Assembly: GCF_014489115.1 (NCBI RefSeq)
Contig: NZ_JACTAH010000002.1
Span: forward strand, 1,160,586 to 1,224,585
Origin: Thauera sedimentorum
Lineage (GTDB): Bacteria > Pseudomonadota > Gammaproteobacteria > Burkholderiales > Rhodocyclaceae
Direction of reading: 5' to 3'
Length of the DNA: 64,000 nt
Shown piece by piece: positions 31,148-39,833 of this stretch. The position numbers were made by a program, and so were the translations under genes. The first letter of the stretch is position 1; each line of letters starts with the position of its first letter. The notes beneath the pieces are model-generated. The model was not told the origin of the DNA, ran no database searches, and worked only from the letters and a program-made list of their open reading frames with translations.

Positions 31148-33112
31148 ATGTCCGACTCTACCGGGCAAACCGCGCTGGATACCTTTCCGCGTCTGCTGAT
31201 GCACCACGCCAAGGTGCGCCCCAACCGGCCGGCGATGCGCGAGAAGGAATACGGCATCTGGCAGACCTACACCTGGGGCGAAGTGGCCGAGAACGTGCGG
31301 GCCATCGCCTGCGGCCTGGCCGAGCTGGGCTTCAAGCGCGGCGACCGCCTGGCGGTGATCGGCGACAACCGCCCGCGTCTGTACTGGTCGGTGGCTGCCT
31401 GCCAGTGCCTGGGCGGCATCCCGGTGATGCTCTACCAGGACGCGGTGGCGCAGGAAATGGTCTATGTGCTGCAGGACGCCGAGATCAAGTTCGCGGTGGT
31501 CGAGGACCAGGAACAGGTCGACAAGATGCTGGAGATCCAGCCCGACGTGCCCTTCCTCGAGCACGTGGTCTACGACGACCCGCGCGGCATGCGCCACTAC
31601 ACCCAGACCCTGCTGATGGGCCTGGACGAGCTGCAGGAGATGGGTCGCATCCACGACCGCAACCAGAGCGACTTCCTCGACGGCGAGATCGCCAAGGGCG
31701 CGCCGGACGACATCTCGGTGATGCTGTACACCTCCGGCACCACCGGCAAGCCCAAGGGTGTGTGCCAGACCCACGGCGCCTTCATCGCCGCGGCCAAGGG
31801 CGGCGTCGAGTTCGACCGCCTGACCGACCAGGAAGACATCCTCTCCTACCTGCCGATGGCCTGGGTGGGCGATCACCTGTTCTCCTTCGCGCAGGCCATG
31901 GTGGCCGGCTTCGCGATCAACTGCCCGGAGTCCGGCGAGACGGTGATGACCGACCTGCGCGAGATCGGTCCGACCTACTACTTCGCCCCGCCGCGCGTGT
32001 TCGAGAACCTGCTCACCCAGGTGATGATCCGCATGGAGGACGCCGGCTGGATCAAGCGCAAGCTCTTCCATCACTTCATGGAGGTCGCCCGCCGCTGCGG
32101 CGCCGAGATCCTCGACGGCAAGCCGGTGTCCTCGGCCGACCGTTTCCAGTACGCGCTCGGCAACCTGTTCGTGTATGGGCCGCTGAAGAACGTGCTGGGC
32201 ATGAGCCGCATCCGCGTGGCCTATACCGCCGGTGCGGCGATCGGCCCGGATCTCTTCCGCTTCTACCGCTCCATCGGCATCAACCTGAAGCAGCTCTACG
32301 GCCAGACCGAGACCTGCGCCTATGTGTGCCTGCAGCCCGACGGCCAGATCAAGCTCGATTCGGTCGGCAAGCCGGCACCCAACGTCGAGGTCAAGCTCGC
32401 CGACAACGGCGAGATCCTGGTCAAGGGCCCGATGCTGCTCAAGGCCTACTACAAGCGCCCGGACGCCACCGCCGAATCGATCAACGCCGACGGCTACTTC
32501 ATGACCGGCGACGCGGGCTTCTTCGACGAGGAAGGCCACCTGAAGATCATCGACCGTGCCAAGGACGTGGGCAAGCTCACCGACGGCTCGATGTTCGCGC
32601 CCAACTACATCGAGAACAAGCTCAAGTTCTTCCAGCACATCAAGGAAGCGGTGGCCTTCGGCAACGGCCGAGACTTCGTCACCGCCTTCATCAACATCGA
32701 CCTCGAAGCCGTGGGCAACTGGGCCGAGCGCAAGGGCATGGCCTACTCCGGCTATACCGACCTGGCGCAGCAGGACGCGGTGTATGAACTGATCCGCGAG
32801 GGCATCGAGAAGGTCAATGCCGAGCTGGCTTCCGACCCGATGATGAGCGCCAGCCAGATCAAGCGCTTCCTGGTCCTGCACAAGGAGCTGGATGCCGACG
32901 ACGGCGAGCTGACCCGCACCCGCAAGGTGCGCCGCAACTTCATCTCCGAGCGCTACGCGGTGCTGATCGACGCGCTCTACGAAGGGCGCAAGGAGCAGTA
33001 CATCGAGACGCCGGTGAAGTACGAGGACGGCCGCGAGGGCAAGATCGCCGCCACGCTGCGCATCGAGGAGGCCAAGACCTTCGCTTCGCGCGCCGCGCAG
33101 CAGGCCGCTTGA
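31148..33112 (+). CDS. Long-chain-type acyl-CoA synthetase (AMP-forming), first gene of the liv operon
   Basis: This 654-residue adenylate-forming ligase activates a carboxylic acid to its CoA thioester with ATP. The P-loop YTSGTTGKPKG is at residues 194-204. YGQTETCAY (A4/A5 region), YFMTGDAG and the hinge IDRAKDVGK are visible. The overall form (INADGYFMTGDAGFFDEEGHL, then the late TRKVRRNF stretch) is that of FadD15/AMP-ligases of about 600-660 residues. AAAGGAGG sits eight bases before ATG 31148; the in-frame extension upstream to 31058 is not protein-like. The operon continues with five LivGHMKF-type transporter genes, so the substrate is probably the imported acid. Fatty, branched or aromatic acids all fit and sequence cannot decide. 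Confidence 0.92.
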   Translation: MSDSTGQTALDTFPRLLMHHAKVRPNRPAMREKEYGIWQTYTWGEVAENVRAIACGLAELGFKRGDRLAVIGDNRPRLYWSVAACQCLGGIPVMLYQDAVAQEMVYVLQDAEIKFAVVEDQEQVDKMLEIQPDVPFLEHVVYDDPRGMRHYTQTLLMGLDELQEMGRIHDRNQSDFLDGEIAKGAPDDISVMLYTSGTTGKPKGVCQTHGAFIAAAKGGVEFDRLTDQEDILSYLPMAWVGDHLFSFAQAMVAGFAINCPESGETVMTDLREIGPTYYFAPPRVFENLLTQVMIRMEDAGWIKRKLFHHFMEVARRCGAEILDGKPVSSADRFQYALGNLFVYGPLKNVLGMSRIRVAYTAGAAIGPDLFRFYRSIGINLKQLYGQTETCAYVCLQPDGQIKLDSVGKPAPNVEVKLADNGEILVKGPMLLKAYYKRPDATAESINADGYFMTGDAGFFDEEGHLKIIDRAKDVGKLTDGSMFAPNYIENKLKFFQHIKEAVAFGNGRDFVTAFINIDLEAVGNWAERKGMAYSGYTDLAQQDAVYELIREGIEKVNAELASDPMMSASQIKRFLVLHKELDADDGELTRTRKVRRNFISERYAVLIDALYEGRKEQYIETPVKYEDGREGKIAATLRIEEAKTFASRAAQQAA

Positions 33113-33122
33113 GGAGACAGGG

Positions 33123-33947
33123 ATGATGATGAATGACATGGCACAAGCCGACACCGGGGCGGCCGCGGGTCGCCGGATCGGTGAGGTGATCCTCGACCTG
33201 CAGAACATTTCGCTGCGTTTCGGCGGCGTGAAGGCGCTGACCGACATCAGCTTCGACGTCCGCGAGCACGAGATCCGCGCGATCATCGGCCCCAACGGCG
33301 CCGGCAAGAGCTCGATGCTCAACGTGATCAACGGGGTGTACCACCCGCAGGAAGGCCAGATCATCTTCCGTGGCGAGCAGCGCCGCGAGATGGAGCCCTA
33401 CATGGCGGCCTCCCAGGGCATTGCGCGCACCTTCCAGAACATCGCGCTGTTCAAGGGCATGAGCGTGCTCGACAACATCATGACCGGCCGCCACATGAAG
33501 ATGAACGCCGGCCTGCTGTCGCACATGCTCTATTTCGGCAAGGCGCAGAAGGAAGAGATCGAGCACCGCAAGAAGGTGGAGGAGGTCATCGACTTCCTCG
33601 AGATCCAGAGCATCCGCAAGACCCCGGTGGGGCGCCTGCCCTACGGCCTGCAGAAGCGGGTGGAACTGGCCCGCGCGCTGGCCGCCGAGCCGGAACTGCT
33701 GCTGCTCGACGAGCCGATGGCCGGCATGAACGTGGAAGAGAAGCAGGACATGTGCCGCTTCATCCTCGACGTGAATGACCAGTTCGGCACCACCATCGTG
33801 CTGATCGAGCACGACATGGGCGTGGTCATGGACATCTCCGACCGCGTGGTGGTGCTCGACTACGGCAAGAAGATCGGCGACGGCACGCCCGACGAGGTCA
33901 AGAGCAATCCGGAAGTGATCGCCGCCTACCTGGGCACCTCGCACTGA
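33123..33947 (+). CDS. livG: ABC transporter ATPase, LivG type
   Basis: This 274-residue ATP-binding subunit belongs to a branched-chain-amino-acid-type (HAAT) importer. Walker A GPNGAGKSS lies near residues 56-64. The signature is the degenerate LPYGLQKRVELARAL usual for LivG, and the Walker B is LLLLDEPMAGMNVEE. EHDMGVVMDISDRVVVLDYG is the H-loop region. It begins 10 bases after the ligase stop. Three ATG codons in a row (33123-33131) make the exact start uncertain by two residues; GAGGAG is just upstream. It works with LivF as an ATPase heterodimer on the cytoplasmic side of LivH-LivM. Confidence 0.95.
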   Translation: MMMNDMAQADTGAAAGRRIGEVILDLQNISLRFGGVKALTDISFDVREHEIRAIIGPNGAGKSSMLNVINGVYHPQEGQIIFRGEQRREMEPYMAASQGIARTFQNIALFKGMSVLDNIMTGRHMKMNAGLLSHMLYFGKAQKEEIEHRKKVEEVIDFLEIQSIRKTPVGRLPYGLQKRVELARALAAEPELLLLDEPMAGMNVEEKQDMCRFILDVNDQFGTTIVLIEHDMGVVMDISDRVVVLDYGKKIGDGTPDEVKSNPEVIAAYLGTSH

Positions 33948-33980
33948 GCACGCCGACGGCAGAAGGATAAGGAGACAACG

Positions 33981-34907
33981 ATGACGTTCTTTTTCGAAGT
34001 GCTGATCGGCGGCCTGCTCTCGGGCGTGCTGTATGCGCTGGTCGCGCTCGGTTTCGTGCTGATTTTCAAGGCATCCGGGGTGTTCAACTTCGCCCAGGGG
34101 GCGATGGTGTTCTTCGCCGCGCTGACCTTCGTCGGCTTCACCGAGGTGTTGCCGGGATGGTTCGGGCTCGAGCCGGGCAGCGGTCTTGTGTTCTGGCTGG
34201 CCTTCGCGCTGGCCCTGGCCTCGATGATCGTGCTGGGCATCGCCACCGAGAAGGTGGTGCTGCGCAAGCTGGTGAACCAGCCGCCGATCACCCTGTTCAT
34301 GGCCACCATCGGCCTGACCTTCTTCATCGAAGGCCTGGCGCAGGCATTCTGGGGCGCGAACGTGCGCGGCCTGGAACTGGGCATTGCCGACGAGCCGATC
34401 ATGTGGATGCTCGACGAGTACAACATGATCATCTCCAAGTTCGACCTCATCGCTGCGGGCATGGCCCTGGTGATGTTCGTCGTGCTGGCGCTGATGTTCC
34501 AATACACCCGGGTGGGCCGCGCCCTGCGTGCGGTGGCCGACGACCACCAGGCCGCGCTGTCGGTGGGTATCCCGCTCAAGCACATCTGGGCGATCGTCTG
34601 GGGCGTTGCCGGTTTCGTGGCGCTGATCGCCGGCCTGATCTGGGGTGCCCGCAGCGGGGTGCAGTTCGCGCTCACCTTCACCGCGCTGAAGGCCCTGCCG
34701 GTGCTGATCCTCGGCGGCTTCACCTCGGTGCCGGGCGCCATCCTGGGCGGGCTGATCATCGGCGCCTCGGAGAAGCTCGCCGAGGTGTACATCGGCCCCT
34801 TCGTCGGCGGCGGCATCGAGTCGTGGTTCCCGTACATCCTGGCGATGTTCTTCCTGCTGATCCGTCCGGAAGGCCTGTTCGGCGAGAAGCATATCGACAG
34901 AGTGTGA
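33981..34907 (+). CDS. livH: ABC transporter permease, LivH type
   Basis: This 308-residue integral membrane subunit has about eight hydrophobic helices. The opening LLSGVLYALVALGFVLIFKA and FNFAQGAMVFFAAL are typical of LivH. A cytoplasmic coupling segment GRALRAVADDHQAALSVGI contacts the ATPase, and the C-terminal IRPEGLFGEKHIDRV ends the protein. AAGGAGA precedes ATG 33981. It pairs with LivM to form the import channel. Confidence 0.95.
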   Translation: MTFFFEVLIGGLLSGVLYALVALGFVLIFKASGVFNFAQGAMVFFAALTFVGFTEVLPGWFGLEPGSGLVFWLAFALALASMIVLGIATEKVVLRKLVNQPPITLFMATIGLTFFIEGLAQAFWGANVRGLELGIADEPIMWMLDEYNMIISKFDLIAAGMALVMFVVLALMFQYTRVGRALRAVADDHQAALSVGIPLKHIWAIVWGVAGFVALIAGLIWGARSGVQFALTFTALKALPVLILGGFTSVPGAILGGLIIGASEKLAEVYIGPFVGGGIESWFPYILAMFFLLIRPEGLFGEKHIDRV

Positions 34908-34924
34908 CCGCCCTCTCCCGGGGG

Positions 34925-34940
34925 GCGCCCGCCAGGGCGC
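34925..34940 (+). other. Hairpin between livH and livM
   Basis: GCGCCC, loop GCCA, GGGCGC form a 6-bp stem. Outer C-rich (CTCTCCCGGG) and G-rich (CCCGGGGAAGGGGAG) flanks can extend it imperfectly. It lies in an 86-base gap and may set the relative levels of the operon parts. Confidence 0.45.
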
Positions 34941-34993
34941 AGCCCGGGGAAGGGGAGCACACCGAACAACAGACATAAGCTCGGAGACAACGC

Positions 34994-36061
34994 ATGCTTT
35001 ACCGTGAAGCCGGCCAGTTCAAGGCCAGTTACCAGGAAGACGCGCAGATCTTCCCGATCCGCCAGGATCGCATCGGGTTCATCGCGCTGATGGCCTTCTT
35101 CTTCCTGGTGGTGCCCATGGTGGCCGACCAGTACTGGCTGCAGGCCATCCTGATTCCCACCCTGATCTTCTCGCTCGCCGCGCTGGGCCTGAACATCCTC
35201 ACCGGCTACGCCGGGCAGCTCTCGCTCGGTTCGGCGGCCTTCATGGCGGTGGGCGCCTTCGCCACCTACAACTTCATGCTGCGCGTCGATGGCATCCCGT
35301 TCATCGTGGCGGTTGTGCTCGGCGGCCTGTGTGCGGCGGTGGTGGGCATCCTGTTCGGTCTGCCCTCGCTGCGCATCAAGGGCTTCTACCTGGCGGTGGC
35401 GACGCTGGCGGCGCAGTTCTTCATCGTCTGGGCGCTGGTCAAGTTCCCGTGGTTTTCCAACTACTCGAGCTCGGGGGTGATCTCCGCCCAGGAGGTGAAC
35501 ATCCTCGGCTACGCCTTCGTCACGCCGGAAGCCAAGTACCTGCTCACCCTGGTCATCGTCACGGTGATGGCACTGATCGCCAAGAACATGGTGCGCTCGA
35601 CCACCGGCCGCAAGTGGATGGCGGTACGTGACATGGACGTGGCCGCCGAGGTCATCGGCATCCGCCTGATGCGCACCAAGCTGCAGGCCTTCGCAGTGTC
35701 GTCCTTCTACTGCGGCGTGGCCGGCGCGCTGTACGCCTACACCTACCTCGGTACGGTGGAGCCGGAAGGCTTCAACCTCGACCTGTCCTTCCGCATCCTG
35801 TTCATGATCATCATCGGCGGGGTGGGCTCCATCATGGGCTCCTTCCTCGGTGCGGCCTTCATCGTGCTGCTGCCGATCTTCCTGAACGTGGTGCTGCATT
35901 CGGCGGTCGGCGCCGCGCTGCCGCCGGGCTTCGGTTCCAGCCTGGAGCTGATGATCTTCGGTGCGCTGATCATCTTCTTCCTGATCGTCGAACCGCACGG
36001 CATGGCCCGCCTGTGGCAGATTGCCAAGGAAAAGCTGCGCCTGTGGCCGTTCCCGCACTGA
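34994..36061 (+). CDS. livM: ABC transporter permease, LivM type
   Basis: This 355-residue membrane subunit has about ten hydrophobic segments. Typical LivM blocks are LAALGLNILTGYAGQLSLGS, GLPSLRIKGFYLAVATLAAQ, GRKWMAVRDMDVAAEVIGI (the ATPase coupling loop) and GGVGSIMGSFLGAAFIVLLP. CGGAGA lies shortly before ATG 34994. The N-terminal 30 residues are polar and precede the first helix. The C-terminus ends in a polar tail after the last helix. Confidence 0.95.
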   Translation: MLYREAGQFKASYQEDAQIFPIRQDRIGFIALMAFFFLVVPMVADQYWLQAILIPTLIFSLAALGLNILTGYAGQLSLGSAAFMAVGAFATYNFMLRVDGIPFIVAVVLGGLCAAVVGILFGLPSLRIKGFYLAVATLAAQFFIVWALVKFPWFSNYSSSGVISAQEVNILGYAFVTPEAKYLLTLVIVTVMALIAKNMVRSTTGRKWMAVRDMDVAAEVIGIRLMRTKLQAFAVSSFYCGVAGALYAYTYLGTVEPEGFNLDLSFRILFMIIIGGVGSIMGSFLGAAFIVLLPIFLNVVLHSAVGAALPPGFGSSLELMIFGALIIFFLIVEPHGMARLWQIAKEKLRLWPFPH

Positions 36062-36154
36062 TCCGCAAATCATTTCGAATTCCAGGCCGGGCCCTGCTCC
36101 CGGCCGGATGAAAGCGTTACAGCAGGGTACCAATCAAAAGAGAGGAGGCACGTT

Positions 36155-37483
36155 ATGAAGTTCAGTTTCCGCAAGACCCTGGTCGCCGGCGCCGTCGCCG
36201 CCGGTCTGCTGACCACCGGCTATGCCGCTGCCCAGGAGCAGTTCATCGGCCTGCCCAGCTACCGCGTCGGCCCCTACGCCGCCGGCGGCTCCGGCATCTA
36301 CGGTGGCTGGATCGATTACATGCAGCTGATCAACCAGCGCGACGGCGGCATCAACGGCGTCAAGCTGACCTGGGAAGAGTGCGAGACCGAGTACAACAAC
36401 GCCCGTGGCGTGGAGTGCTACGAGCGTCTGAAGAACAAGGGCGCCACCGGCAATTCCGTGTTCCAGCCGCTGTCCACCGGCATCACCTACTCGGTGCTGG
36501 AGAAGGTCGCCGAGGACAAGATCCCGCTGGTGACCATGGGCTACGGCCGTACCGATGCGGCCGACGGCCGTGTGTTCCCGTGGGTCTTCCCGCTGATCAC
36601 CACCTACTGGTCGCAGGCTTCTGCCATCGTCAACTACATCGCCAGCAAGGAAGGCGGTGCCGACAAGCTCAAGGGCAAGAAGATCGGCCTGCTGTACCAC
36701 GATTCCGCCTACGGCAAGGAATCGCACGCGATCATGGACAAGCTGGCCGCCAAGCACGGCTTCACCGTCGAGAAGATCGCCGTGGCCCACCCGGGCAACG
36801 AGCAGCAGTCGCAGTGGCTGCAGATCCGCCAGATGCGCCCGGACTACGTGGTGCTGTGGGGCTGGGGCGTGATGAACCCGACCGCGCTGCGCACCGCCGC
36901 GCGTACCGGTTTCCCGCGTGACAAGATGATCGGCGTGTGGTGGTCCGGTGCCGAGGAAGACACCGTGCCGGCGGGCGATGCCGCCAAGGGCTTCACCGCC
37001 GCTGGCTTCAACGTGGCCGGTGCCAACTACCCGGTGATCAAGGACATCCAGCAGCACGTGTACGGCAAGAACGTCGGCAATATGGAAGACAAGTCCCGTG
37101 TCGGCAGCGTGTATTACAACCGTGGCGTGGTGCACGGCATCATCACCGTGGAAGCCATCCGTACCGCCCAGGAGAAGTTCGGCAAGGGCAAGCCGCTGAC
37201 CGGCGAGCAGGTGCGCTGGGGCTTCGAGAACCTGAAGATCGACAACGCCCGTCTGAGCGCCCTGGGCGCCGATGGCTTCATGCCCGAGCTGAAGGTGAGC
37301 TGCGAGGATCACGAAGGCGCCGGCGTGGTGAAGTTCCAGCAATGGGACGGCGCCAAGTGGAACGTCGTGTCCGACTGGGTCTCGGGTGACCGCCAGCTGG
37401 TGCGCGGCATGATCGAGGAATCCGCGGCGGCCTACGCCAAGGAGAAGGGCATCACCCCGCGCGACTGCTCCAAGGAGATGTAA
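36155..37483 (+). CDS. Periplasmic substrate-binding protein of the Liv-type importer
   Basis: This 442-residue secreted binding protein captures the imported compound. A clear Sec signal peptide (KFSFRKTLVAGAVAAGLLTTGYAAA) ends before QEQFIGL, with signal peptidase I cleavage likely after AAA. The mature part is a two-lobed type I periplasmic-binding fold (Peripla_BP_6) with GGINGVKLTWEECET, GLLYHDSAYGKESHAIMDKL and GVWWSGAEEDTVPAGDAA. It is larger than LivK/LivJ (about 370 residues), as in the group of binding proteins tied to aromatic- or fatty-acid clusters in this lineage. AGAGGAGG lies nine bases before the ATG. RNA structures after the gene may keep its message more abundant. Confidence 0.93.
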   Translation: MKFSFRKTLVAGAVAAGLLTTGYAAAQEQFIGLPSYRVGPYAAGGSGIYGGWIDYMQLINQRDGGINGVKLTWEECETEYNNARGVECYERLKNKGATGNSVFQPLSTGITYSVLEKVAEDKIPLVTMGYGRTDAADGRVFPWVFPLITTYWSQASAIVNYIASKEGGADKLKGKKIGLLYHDSAYGKESHAIMDKLAAKHGFTVEKIAVAHPGNEQQSQWLQIRQMRPDYVVLWGWGVMNPTALRTAARTGFPRDKMIGVWWSGAEEDTVPAGDAAKGFTAAGFNVAGANYPVIKDIQQHVYGKNVGNMEDKSRVGSVYYNRGVVHGIITVEAIRTAQEKFGKGKPLTGEQVRWGFENLKIDNARLSALGADGFMPELKVSCEDHEGAGVVKFQQWDGAKWNVVSDWVSGDRQLVRGMIEESAAAYAKEKGITPRDCSKEM

Positions 37484-37492
37484 TCGCGTGAC

Positions 37493-37597
37493 GCGCCGCG
37501 CGCCGCCTCGGGTGGCGCGCGGCGCAAGACTCCCCCGTTTGGGGGGGTCTGCAGGCTGCATCGCGCCGCAGAGAACGAAGCGGTGCCGCCTGCAGAC
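37493..37597 (+). promoter_or_regulatory. Alternative RNA stems between the binding-protein gene and livF
   Basis: Stem 1 is a perfect 12-bp hairpin, GCGCCGCGCGCC (37493-37504) with GGCGCGCGGCGC (37514-37525). Stem 2 pairs AGACTCCCCC (37527-37536) with GGGGGGTCT ending at 37550. A third, perfect 10-bp pairing GTCTGCAGGC (37547-37556) with GCCTGCAGAC (37588-37597) uses four bases of stem 2, so stems 2 and 3 compete. The layout resembles an attenuator or mRNA-processing site. No ligand or leader peptide was recognised. Confidence 0.55.
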
Positions 37598-37650
37598 CCT
37601 TTCCGGGATGTTCCGGGGAGGTGGGACGGAGACAAGAGGCGACACGACAG

Positions 37651-38487
37651 ATGAATACAGCCAACACCACTGCCGCGGCGAGCGCGGCGCCCTACCTCAG
37701 CGTCAACAACATCGAGGTCATCTACGACCACGTCATCCTGGTGCTCAAGGGGGTGTCCTTCGAGGTGCCGCAGGGCGGCATCGTTGCGCTGCTCGGGGCC
37801 AACGGCGCGGGCAAGTCCACCACACTGAAATCGATCTCCAACCTGCTGCGCGCCGAACGCGGCGACGTCACCAAGGGCAGCATCGAGTTCAAGGGCGCAC
37901 GGGTAGACCAGATGACGCCCAACGAGCTGGTCAAGCGCGGCGTCATCCAGGTGATGGAAGGGCGCCACTGCTTCGGCCACCTGACCATCGAGGAGAACCT
38001 GCTCACCGGTGCCTACACGCGCAGCATCTCGCGCGGCGAGCTCAAGGACAGCCTGGAGAAGGTGTACCACTACTTCCCGCGCCTGAAGACGCGCCGCAGT
38101 TCGCAGGCCGGCTACACCTCGGGCGGCGAGCAGCAGATGTGCGCCATCGGCCGGGCGCTGATGGCCAAGCCGGAGATGATCCTGCTGGACGAACCGTCCA
38201 TGGGCCTGGCCCCGCAGATCGTCGAGGAGATCTTCGAGATCGTGAAGGACCTCAACAGCAAGGAACGCGTGAGCTTCCTGCTGGCCGAGCAGAACACCAT
38301 GGTCGCGCTGCGCTACGCCGACTTCGGCTACATCCTGGAGAACGGCCGCGTGGTGATGGAAGGGGCCGCCAAGGACCTGGCCAACAACGAGGACGTGAAG
38401 GAGTTCTACCTCGGCCTGTCGGGCGAGGGGCGCAAGAGCTTCCGCGAGGTCAAGCACTACCGCCGGCGCAAGCGCTGGCTCTCCTGA
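37651..38487 (+). CDS. livF: ABC transporter ATPase, LivF type
   Basis: This 278-residue second ATPase subunit of the importer has Walker A GANGAGKST near residue 49, the signature TSGGEQQMCAIGRALM, Walker B MILLDEPSMGLAPQIVEEIF, and the H-loop region LAEQNTMVALRYADFGYIL. I start at ATG 37651 (MNTANTTAAA) with AGAGG about 11 bases upstream. A GTG 30 bases earlier is in frame but lies in the structured leader. The C-terminal tail (FREVKHYRRRKRWLS) is basic and longer than in E. coli LivF. Confidence 0.94.
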   Translation: MNTANTTAAASAAPYLSVNNIEVIYDHVILVLKGVSFEVPQGGIVALLGANGAGKSTTLKSISNLLRAERGDVTKGSIEFKGARVDQMTPNELVKRGVIQVMEGRHCFGHLTIEENLLTGAYTRSISRGELKDSLEKVYHYFPRLKTRRSSQAGYTSGGEQQMCAIGRALMAKPEMILLDEPSMGLAPQIVEEIFEIVKDLNSKERVSFLLAEQNTMVALRYADFGYILENGRVVMEGAAKDLANNEDVKEFYLGLSGEGRKSFREVKHYRRRKRWLS

Positions 38488-38596
38488 CGCAGCGCAGTAC
38501 AGACGACGGCAAGCCATGCACGCATACAGCCCCCCACTCGTGCTTCCGACATTCGTTGTACCGCCCCGGGGGGGGCGGGGCGACCGGGAAAGTTCC

Positions 38597-39829
38597 ATGG
38601 AATATCACGACCAGCGCGAAACCCGCCCGCAGGCCGAACGCGAGGCCGATCTGTTCGCCCGCCTGCCGGCGCAGATCGCCCACGCCAAGGCGAATGCGCC
38701 GGCCTTCGCCAGCCTGCTCGCCGACATCGATCCGGCGGCGATCACCTCCCGCGAGGCGCTTGCCCGCCTGCCGGTGACCCGCAAGTCCGAGCTGCTCGAG
38801 CAGCAGAAGGCGGCGCGCCCCTTCGGCGGCTTCGCCGCGGCCCGCTGGGGGCGCGACTGCCGCCGTGTGTTCGCCTCGCCCGGGCCGCTGTACGAACCCG
38901 AAGGTGCGCGGGCCGACTACTACCGGCTGGCGCGTGCGCTGTTCGCTGCGGGCTTCCGTGAAGGCGATCTGGTGCACAACACCTTTTCCTATCACTTCAC
39001 GCCCGCCGGCTCGATGATGGAAACCGCCGCGCATGCGCTCGGCTGCACGGTGTTCCCGGCCGGCGTCGGCCAGACCGAGCAGCAGGTCGCTGCGATGGCC
39101 GACCTGCAGCCCACGGCCTACACCGGCACACCGTCCTTCCTGCGCATCATCCTCGACAAGGCCGAGGAACTCGGCGTGGCGCCGTCCTTCACCAAGGCCT
39201 TCGTCTCCGGCGAGGCCTTTCCGCCCAGCCAGCGCGACGCGCTCGCCGCACGCGGCATCCAGGCCTACCAGGCCTATGCCACCGCGGACATCGGCCTGAT
39301 CGCCTACGAGACGCCGGCCCGGGAGGGCATGGTGGTGGATGAGGACATCATCCTCGAGATCGTCCGCCCCGGCACCGGCGACCCGGTTGCCCCCGGCGAG
39401 GTCGGCGAGGTCGTGGTCACCACTTTCAACCCCGACTACCCGCTGATCCGTTTCGGCACCGGCGACCTGTCCGCGCTGCTGCCGGGCGAATCCCCCTGCG
39501 GGCGCAGCAACCTGCGCATCAAGGGCTGGATGGGGCGCGCCGACCAGACCACCAAGATCAAGGGCATGTTCGTGCACCCCAGCCAGGTAGCCGACATCGT
39601 CCGCCGCCACCCGCAGGTCGATCGTGCCCGGCTGGTGGTGGAAAACCCGGGGCTCAACGACCGCATGACCCTGCACTGCGAGACCCGCGCCACCGATGCG
39701 GCGCTGGCCGAGCAGCTCACCGCCACCATCCGCGAGGTCACCAAGCTGCGCGGCGAGGTGGTGCTTTGCGCACCGGGCAGCTTGGCCAACGACGGCAAGG
39801 TCATCGACGATCTGCGCAAGTACGAGTAA
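38597..39829 (+). CDS. Divergent phenylacetate-CoA ligase-like (PaaK family) protein
   Basis: This 410-residue adenylate-forming protein of the PaaK type is recognisable by TPAGSMMETAAHALGCTVFPAG, TPSFLRIILDKAEELG, AYATADIGLIAYE, PLIRFGTGDLSALLP and the late MGRADQTTKIKGMFV hinge. The usual ATP P-loop (SSGTTGKPT) is replaced by FASPGPLYEPEG at residues 92-103, so its catalysis may differ from that of true PaaK. I start at ATG 38597 (MEYHDQRETRPQ); the upstream extension to 38516 is Pro-rich and covers a C/G-rich hairpin. The ribosome site is weak. It is the seventh gene of the operon and follows livF by 109 bases. The racemase gene starts 5 bases after its stop. Substrate is unknown: phenylacetate or another aryl/branched acid. 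Confidence 0.8.
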   Translation: MEYHDQRETRPQAEREADLFARLPAQIAHAKANAPAFASLLADIDPAAITSREALARLPVTRKSELLEQQKAARPFGGFAAARWGRDCRRVFASPGPLYEPEGARADYYRLARALFAAGFREGDLVHNTFSYHFTPAGSMMETAAHALGCTVFPAGVGQTEQQVAAMADLQPTAYTGTPSFLRIILDKAEELGVAPSFTKAFVSGEAFPPSQRDALAARGIQAYQAYATADIGLIAYETPAREGMVVDEDIILEIVRPGTGDPVAPGEVGEVVVTTFNPDYPLIRFGTGDLSALLPGESPCGRSNLRIKGWMGRADQTTKIKGMFVHPSQVADIVRRHPQVDRARLVVENPGLNDRMTLHCETRATDAALAEQLTATIREVTKLRGEVVLCAPGSLANDGKVIDDLRKYE

Positions 39830-39833
39830 GACG

